From Bacillota bacterium (GTDB lineage Bacteria > Bacillota > Clostridia > Oscillospirales > Ruminococcaceae): a DNA stretch of 10,590 nt. The notes below the pieces were generated by a model. It searched no databases and was not told where the DNA came from. It saw only the letters and a list, made by a program, of their open reading frames with translations. Below, piece after piece: positions 6,664-10,590 of this stretch. Each line of letters begins with the position of its first letter. Positions within the stretch are counted from its first letter, which is position 1. The translations under genes were made by a program, and so were the position numbers. The DNA lies in NCBI GenBank assembly GCA_023456995.1, contig JAEWNU010000300.1, positions 1 through 10,590 on the forward strand. The letters run 5' to 3'.

Positions 6664-7130
6664 TAAACTATGCTTTTTATCCATTTAAATTCGGGGTATT
6701 GAAAATTGGCTATGACGCCGGGGCAGTCGTTTCTCTCGACCGGGTGACGCAACCGGATGCAGACCATCTGCCCTGCCTGCTGACCGAAAAGGCTTTTTCA
6801 CAAATCAGCGAATACCTGACCGGTCAGCGGAAAGTCTTTGATTTTCCATATATATTATCCGGCACACCGTTTCAGAAACGGGTCTGGCAGGCGCTTTGCG
6901 ATATTCCCTACGGCGAAACGCGCAGCTATAAACAGATTGCCGAGGCTGTTGGCAACCCAAAAGCCTGCCGTGCCGTCGGCATGGCAAACCACCACAACCC
7001 CATGATGATTGTTGTGCCCTGCCACCGGGTGGTGGGTGCCAACGGAAAGCTGGCCGGCTACGCGGGTGGGCTGGAAATGAAATCGGCTCTGTTAGTACTT
7101 GAACGCGGTGCAATACCACCCAGCGATTAA
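6660..7130 (+). CDS. adaB: Methylated-DNA--protein-cysteine methyltransferase
   Basis: This 156-residue suicide repair protein transfers methyl groups from O6-methylguanine (and O4-methylthymine) to its own cysteine. The active site is IVVPCHRVVG, with acceptor Cys121 and His122; Glu148 in LVLERG fits the third member of the relay. Tyr90 in RSYKQIA and Arg104 in ACRAVGMAN match the nucleotide-flipping Tyr and Arg finger of the family. TPFQKRVWQALCDIPYGETRSY (69-90) is the usual lead-in to the DNA-binding domain. The hinge region reads ANHHNPMM, with two histidines where small or basic residues are more common. Translation starts at ATG 6660 in the overlap with the adaA stop, with AAAGGA at 6645-6650. 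The coupling means sensor and repair enzyme are made together. Confidence 0.93.
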   Translation: MINYAFYPFKFGVLKIGYDAGAVVSLDRVTQPDADHLPCLLTEKAFSQISEYLTGQRKVFDFPYILSGTPFQKRVWQALCDIPYGETRSYKQIAEAVGNPKACRAVGMANHHNPMMIVVPCHRVVGANGKLAGYAGGLEMKSALLVLERGAIPPSD

Positions 7131-7187
7131 AATCTGGCGAATTAAATGCAACTACTAGCCCAACCTCTTAATGTTCAAACGTATCGA

Positions 7188-7235
7188 TACACAACCCCCG
7201 GTGCTGCGCCAAAGCAATGCCGGGGGATTCGTGTA
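7188..7235 (+). terminator. GC-rich hairpin after adaB, terminator-like but without a T-run
   Basis: CCCCCGG (7195-7201) pairs with CCGGGGG (7220-7226). An outer pair, TACAC (7188-7192) with GTGTA (7231-7235), can extend the stem past a small internal loop. It starts 57 bases after the adaB stop, so termination is the obvious job, but neither strand has a proper T-run after the stem. A 10-base palindrome GTATCGATAC (7181-7190) sits just before it. It could also be a pause, an RNA-stabilising end, or a protein site. Confidence 0.4.
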
Positions 7236-7341
7236 AATACGCCGTAGCTCGGACGGATTATTGTGGACATAAGGTGCTGCCTTTTATTAAATGTTCAGGC
7301 GGCGGTGAAGGTTCGCTTGTTTTTTTACACAATTTCAGTAA

Positions 7342-7347
7342 TATAAT
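7342..7347 (+). promoter_or_regulatory. Candidate -10 box of the LysR-type regulator gene
   Basis: A perfect TATAAT lies 42 bases before the start codon. The best -35 is a poor TTGTTT at 7317-7322 with a 19-base spacer. A weak, possibly autoregulated promoter is likely. Confidence 0.4.
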
Positions 7348-7389
7348 AAGGGGGTTTTAAATTTCTATTGTGGTGAAGGGGTTCTTTGA

Positions 7390-8400
7390 ATGTTCAAATA
7401 TAAAGAAAAGGACTATGTGTACGCAGTCTATCAGGAAAAAAATTTTTCAAAGGCTGCCGAGAAGCTGTTTATTTCGCAGCCAGCCATCAGCGCCGCCATA
7501 AAAAAGGCCGAAAAGGAAATAGGGTTGTCACTGTTTAACCGCAACACGAACCCCGTTCAGCTTACGCCTGCCGGAGAATACTATATTAGCTGTGTTGAGA
7601 AAATTATAGCGGTTGAGCAAGAGATGGAAAAGCATTTTAAAGAGATGGTTGGAGAACACCTTGGAACACTGAGGATAGGAGGCTCAACGTACTTTTGCGC
7701 CCATATCATCCCCTCTCTCCTGATGGAGTTTAAACGGGCATACCCCGAGTATGAGGTGGATCTGCTGGAAGGCAACGCAATTGAATTAAAGGCTAACCTT
7801 GGAGAAGGTAATCTCGATTTTTTAATAGAAGTAGATTCTCTCGATCTAAAAGCATATGCCAGCAAGGTACTGGCACAAGAAAACGTGATTCTTGCAGTTC
7901 CCCGCGAATATAAAATAAATGACTACCTTGCTAGCTACCGTCTTACCTTTGAACAGGTCAAAAACAGATACTATTACAGCCCCGAGTGCCTTTCCACTAA
8001 TATGGAGTATTTTAAGGATGAGCCCTTTATCTTTCTTAAAAAAGGGAACGATTCTTACATGAGAGGCATGAAAATGTGCCTATCAGCAGGTTTTAAACCC
8101 AAAATATCGATGTACGTCGACCAATTGCTGACTTCTTATTATATCTCTTGCAGCGGCAAGGGAATCGCGTTTATCCGCGCGGATATTTCTCAGTATGTCG
8201 AGCCAACTGACAAGGTGTATTTCTACAAGATTAATGATGCTGCTGCAACGCGCAACATTTTGCTTTATTACAAAAAATCCTCATCCATGAGCAAATCAAG
8301 CCGCAGTTTTCTATCTTTTCTTGGACAATCCAATAGATCTAATTTCATTATCGACAGCCCTGTGCCGCCGAATAAGGCGATGATTAACTATAAATTCTAA
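7390..8400 (+). CDS. LysR-family transcriptional regulator
   Basis: This 336-residue protein has the N-terminal winged helix-turn-helix of LysR regulators (about 5-65): NFSKAAEKLFISQPAISAAI (18-37), then the wing ending in LTPAGEYY (58-65). A linker helix (about 66-90) leads to a periplasmic-binding-protein-like effector domain starting at LGTLRIGGSTYF (91-102). Later stretches such as LGEGNLDFLIE and SGKGIAFIRADI fit the usual effector-domain fold. It is slightly longer than the roughly 300-residue norm, with a Ser-rich tail. The start has AAGGGG at 7376-7381, an 8-base spacing. It ends at a strong terminator and so is transcribed alone. The following aminotransferase and transporter genes point the same way and are the natural targets, an inference from position. 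The effector is unknown. Confidence 0.92.
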   Translation: MFKYKEKDYVYAVYQEKNFSKAAEKLFISQPAISAAIKKAEKEIGLSLFNRNTNPVQLTPAGEYYISCVEKIIAVEQEMEKHFKEMVGEHLGTLRIGGSTYFCAHIIPSLLMEFKRAYPEYEVDLLEGNAIELKANLGEGNLDFLIEVDSLDLKAYASKVLAQENVILAVPREYKINDYLASYRLTFEQVKNRYYYSPECLSTNMEYFKDEPFIFLKKGNDSYMRGMKMCLSAGFKPKISMYVDQLLTSYYISCSGKGIAFIRADISQYVEPTDKVYFYKINDAAATRNILLYYKKSSSMSKSSRSFLSFLGQSNRSNFIIDSPVPPNKAMINYKF

Positions 8401-8402
8401 AG

Positions 8403-8447
8403 AAAACCCCATTCGTTTGCCTAACATGGCCAAACGGATGGGGTTTT
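8403..8447 (+). terminator. Strong bidirectional intrinsic terminator after the LysR gene
   Basis: AAAACCCCAT (8403-8412) pairs exactly with ATGGGGTTTT (8438-8447), and CGTTTG (8414-8419) with CAAACG (8431-8436), across one T-G wobble, giving a 17-pair stem. The stem ends in TTTT on the plus strand and in a T-rich TTTTCTTT on the minus strand. It begins two bases after the stop codon. Confidence 0.9.
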
Positions 8448-8783
8448 AAAGCTACTTTTATAATTAGTATAACTTTTTTTTATACTGTGTTTATGAACAG
8501 TTATTGACAAGCCGCAGAACAGTTGAAAAATATATACAGAAAAAGCTGATAGACTTTGGCTAAATATGCGTCTTAGATGTGTAGAAGTATGCACAGTATA
8601 CGTCTTAACAAACAACTCTAAGCTAATTTAGCTATAGTATCAATTATATTTATCACAGGATATATTATTTTGTATTAGAGCAGTTGTCCAACTAATGATA
8701 TAGTGTGCTAAAAGGCTAAAGGGTTGCAACCTCCTGCGCCAAATTTAAACCGTTAAAAAACAGGCTTAAGGAGAAATCGAAAC
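8448..8783 (+). promoter_or_regulatory. Dyad-rich upstream region of the aminotransferase-transporter unit
   Basis: These 336 AT-rich bases hold no supported gene. They contain AGTATAA-N7-TTATACT (8466-8486), which includes a T-N11-A core (8470/8482) as in LysR-type sites. TATGCGTCTTA (8565-8575) and TATACGTCTTA (8597-8607) lie 32 bases apart. AGCTAA-T-TTAGCT (8621-8633), AGTTG-TC-CAACT (8682-8693) and GGTTGCAACC (8722-8731) are further dyads. AGAACAGTTG (8516-8525) recurs as TGAACAGTTA (8494-8503) and AGAGCAGTTG (8677-8686). A perfect TTGACA (8504-8509) has only a badly spaced TATATA (8531-8536) downstream. Confidence 0.55.
8696..8704 (+). promoter_or_regulatory. Candidate extended -10 promoter of the aminotransferase gene
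   Basis: TGATATAGT (8696-8704) has the TGn extension and five of six -10 matches, but no good -35. The dyad AGTTG-TC-CAACT (8682-8693) lies between the -35 and -10 positions. A second -10-like TATAGT occurs at 8633-8638. Activator dependence would fit a LysR-type regulator nearby. Confidence 0.4.
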
Positions 8784-9947
8784 ATGGACTTTGTTTTTAA
8801 CCATGATATTAATATGCTTGGGCCATCAGCCTCGCTGGCGTTAATGGACAAGGCCAGAAGTCTTAAATCCGCAGGGGGGAATATCATCGGGCTTGCCGGT
8901 GGGGAACCTGACTGTGATACGCCCGCCGCCGCCGCATATGCCGGAATTACCGGCATATGTAAGGGTTATACCCACTATACTGCCAGCCGCGGTATAACAC
9001 CGCTGCGTGAGAGAATCGTCAAAAAACTCAGGGAAGAAAATCATATTGATTGTGGTATTGGCAATATTCTGGTGACGCCGGGCGGAAAATTCTCAATTTA
9101 TCTTGCGCTGCGCACCCTGCTCAACCCCGGGGATGAAGCCCTGATCTTAGACCCATCGTGGGTTTCCTACGCGCCCATTGTTATCGCCTCAGGCGGAAAG
9201 CCGGTTGGTATTGCGCTTAATTTTGACGATCATTACACCATTACACGCCAGTCGCTCGAAAACCATGTTACTGAAAAGAGCAAGGTTTTGATTGTCAATT
9301 CTCCCAATAACCCCACCGGGCGCGTTATGACACAAAAAGAGGCCGATATTATTTGCGAATTTGTAAAGGCCCACAACCTTATCGTCATTTCAGATGAGAT
9401 CTATGAAAAAATTATCTTTGACGGCAGAACGCATATCAGCCTCGCCTCAACTGAGGGAATGCGCGACAGGGTCATAACCATTAACGGCTTTTCAAAATCC
9501 GCCGCGATGACCGGCTGGAGAATCGGATATCTCTGTGCCGACGAAAGAATTGTCAACAAGATATTTATGCTCTATCAGCACACCATGACCTGCATCAGCG
9601 AATTCTCGCAGCAGGCCGCAACTGTGGCGCTGGACCTGACCGACGAGGTTGAGACAATGCGCCTGCGTTATCAAGACAGGCGTGATAAGTTTATCGGCGC
9701 GCTGCAGCAAATACCCGGCGTAACCTGCCTGATGCCGGAGGGTGCGTTTTATGCATGGGTAAAGGTAGATTACAAAGGCATGGATGCACAGCAGCTTTGC
9801 GATTATCTCTTGGAAAACGCAGGGGTTGCAGCTGTTCCGGGCGACGCTTACGGAAAAGGTGGCGACAATTGTATCAGAATGTCCTTTGCCAACGCGCTGG
9901 AAGATTTGATGGAGGCTGCAAAACGTATAGCAGTAGCGCTCAAGTGA
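8784..9947 (+). CDS. PLP-dependent class I/II aminotransferase (aspartate aminotransferase-like)
   Basis: This 387-residue fold-type I enzyme belongs to the broad aspartate/aromatic aminotransferase group, moving an amino group between an amino acid and a 2-oxo acid. Visible motifs are LAGGEPDCDTP (37-47), YTASRGITPLRE (65-76), TPGGKFSIY (98-106), NSPNNPTG (172-179), SDEIYE (203-208) and the PLP lysine in NGFSKSAAMTGWRIGY (Lys238). CIRMSFAN near residue 370 carries the arginine expected to bind the substrate carboxylate. AAGGAG at 8768-8773 precedes the ATG by ten bases. The transporter starts 59 bases after the stop with no terminator between, so they are probably one operon. Substrate preference cannot be read from sequence; the transporter partner suggests glutamate, aspartate or a similar amino acid. 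Confidence 0.92.
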   Translation: MDFVFNHDINMLGPSASLALMDKARSLKSAGGNIIGLAGGEPDCDTPAAAAYAGITGICKGYTHYTASRGITPLRERIVKKLREENHIDCGIGNILVTPGGKFSIYLALRTLLNPGDEALILDPSWVSYAPIVIASGGKPVGIALNFDDHYTITRQSLENHVTEKSKVLIVNSPNNPTGRVMTQKEADIICEFVKAHNLIVISDEIYEKIIFDGRTHISLASTEGMRDRVITINGFSKSAAMTGWRIGYLCADERIVNKIFMLYQHTMTCISEFSQQAATVALDLTDEVETMRLRYQDRRDKFIGALQQIPGVTCLMPEGAFYAWVKVDYKGMDAQQLCDYLLENAGVAAVPGDAYGKGGDNCIRMSFANALEDLMEAAKRIAVALK

Positions 9948-10006
9948 TAGCCCCTTTGCCCGTAGATGTGTCAACCAAAAATCAGTTGTCAGAAAGGGTT
10001 TGAATT

Positions 10007-10590
10007 ATGAGAAGTTATAAGAATATTCCCCTGTGGGCTAAGATACTGGCAGCAATCATTATCGGCGCGGCAGTCGGCATTGTTTCTCCCGCGGCGGCGG
10101 AAGCGATTTCACCGCTGGGCGACGTATTCCTCAGGCTGCTTAAGATGCTGATTGTGCCGCTGGTATTCTTTACGCTGGTCAGCGGCGTCTGCAAGACGGG
10201 AGATATTAAGCAGCTTCGATCTGTAGGTGGAAGAACCGTATTGTATTTTGTCGTTACTTCTACAGTGGCCGCCGCTGTCGGCACCGTTCTGGCGCTGATT
10301 ACACAACCCGGCAAAGGCACAACAGACTTTCTTCAGGGCGTTGCGGCAGCCGAGGCACAAAGCTACAGCTTTATTGACAATATCGTAACCTGGGTTCCTA
10401 CCAATATCGTTGAGGCTATGGCCAGCGCCAATATGCTTCAGATTATTTTCTTCAGCATTATATTGGGTATTGCATTACTTACGCTGGGTGAAAAGGTTTC
10501 TTCGCTCATTACTATCATCGACCAATGCGCCGAGGGAATGCTTAAGGTTACCGACTTTGTCATGGCGTTTTCTCCCTATGGCATTCTCGC
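10007..10590 (+). CDS. Dicarboxylate/amino acid:cation symporter, N-terminal 194 residues (3' end outside window)
   Basis: The frame runs from ATG 10007, behind GAAAGGG at 9992-9998, to the window edge. It matches the start of the DAACS family (GltP/GltT/DctA type), which imports glutamate, aspartate, C4-dicarboxylates or small neutral amino acids with protons or sodium. Visible are the first membrane segment (about 8-28, IPLWAKILAAIIIGAAVGIV), the family pattern LRLLKMLIVPLVFFTLVSGV (42-61), and the third segment around VGGRTVLYFVVTSTVAAAVGTVLALITQPG (73-102). The segment NIVEAMASANMLQIIFFSIILGIAL (about 133-157) is also characteristic. Members are usually about 400-450 residues, so roughly half is visible; the substrate-binding C-terminal half is missing, so the substrate cannot be named. 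Confidence 0.92.
   Translation, partial: MRSYKNIPLWAKILAAIIIGAAVGIVSPAAAEAISPLGDVFLRLLKMLIVPLVFFTLVSGVCKTGDIKQLRSVGGRTVLYFVVTSTVAAAVGTVLALITQPGKGTTDFLQGVAAAEAQSYSFIDNIVTWVPTNIVEAMASANMLQIIFFSIILGIALLTLGEKVSSLITIIDQCAEGMLKVTDFVMAFSPYGIL

Noticed and set aside
9492..9974. 160-codon minus-strand open frame opposite the aminotransferase
   Set aside because: It is the antisense shadow of conserved aminotransferase sequence, with no start signal of its own.
1..10590. Mobile element, CRISPR array, tRNA/rRNA or defence system
   Set aside because: There is no transposase, integrase, terminal repeats, regularly spaced repeats or RNA-gene pattern; the genes belong to known housekeeping, repair, transport and surface-glycan families apart from the two noted unknowns.

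Overview
The window looks like an ordinary chromosomal stretch of a Bacillota bacterium, most likely an anaerobic Clostridia member. That assignment is an inference from strong AAGGAG-type Shine-Dalgarno sites, several TTG or GTG starts, sigma-A-like promoters in AT-rich gaps, an EpsG-type polymerase, and the split adaA/adaB arrangement known from Bacillus. I see no phage, insertion sequence, CRISPR, tRNA or rRNA signature.

Left part (1-4299, minus strand): the end of a cell-surface or exopolysaccharide locus. In transcription order it holds a membrane-bound nucleotide-sugar 4,6-dehydratase (CapD/WbpM/EpsC type), an EpsG-family polymerase, an unrecognised small integral membrane protein, and the first 166 residues of a secreted Ser/Thr/Ala/Val-rich protein that leaves the window. 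The first three all start with TTG behind good ribosome binding sites. The mature part of the secreted protein, as far as visible, contains no Lys, Arg or His.

Middle part (4300-7389): a divergent control region separates this locus from a lone ilvA-type threonine dehydratase on the plus strand. The region carries a 15-base element in two direct copies (14/15 identical) plus an inverted copy of its core; these lie over or beside the candidate promoters for both directions. After ilvA comes a compact adaA-adaB alkylation-response operon with an ATGA overlap and its own extended -10 promoter, followed by a strong GC hairpin.

Right part (7390-10590, plus strand): a LysR-family regulator closed by a clear bidirectional terminator, then a 336-base gap rich in small dyads and direct repeats, then a class I aminotransferase and the start of a dicarboxylate/amino acid:cation symporter, probably co-transcribed. 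The simplest reading is a LysR-controlled amino acid (glutamate/aspartate-like) uptake and transamination unit.

I do not find a convincing new biological system. The points most worth a second look are the repeated element in the 4500-4610 divergent region, the dyad-rich region upstream of the aminotransferase, and the unusual secreted protein with its unknown membrane-protein neighbour.
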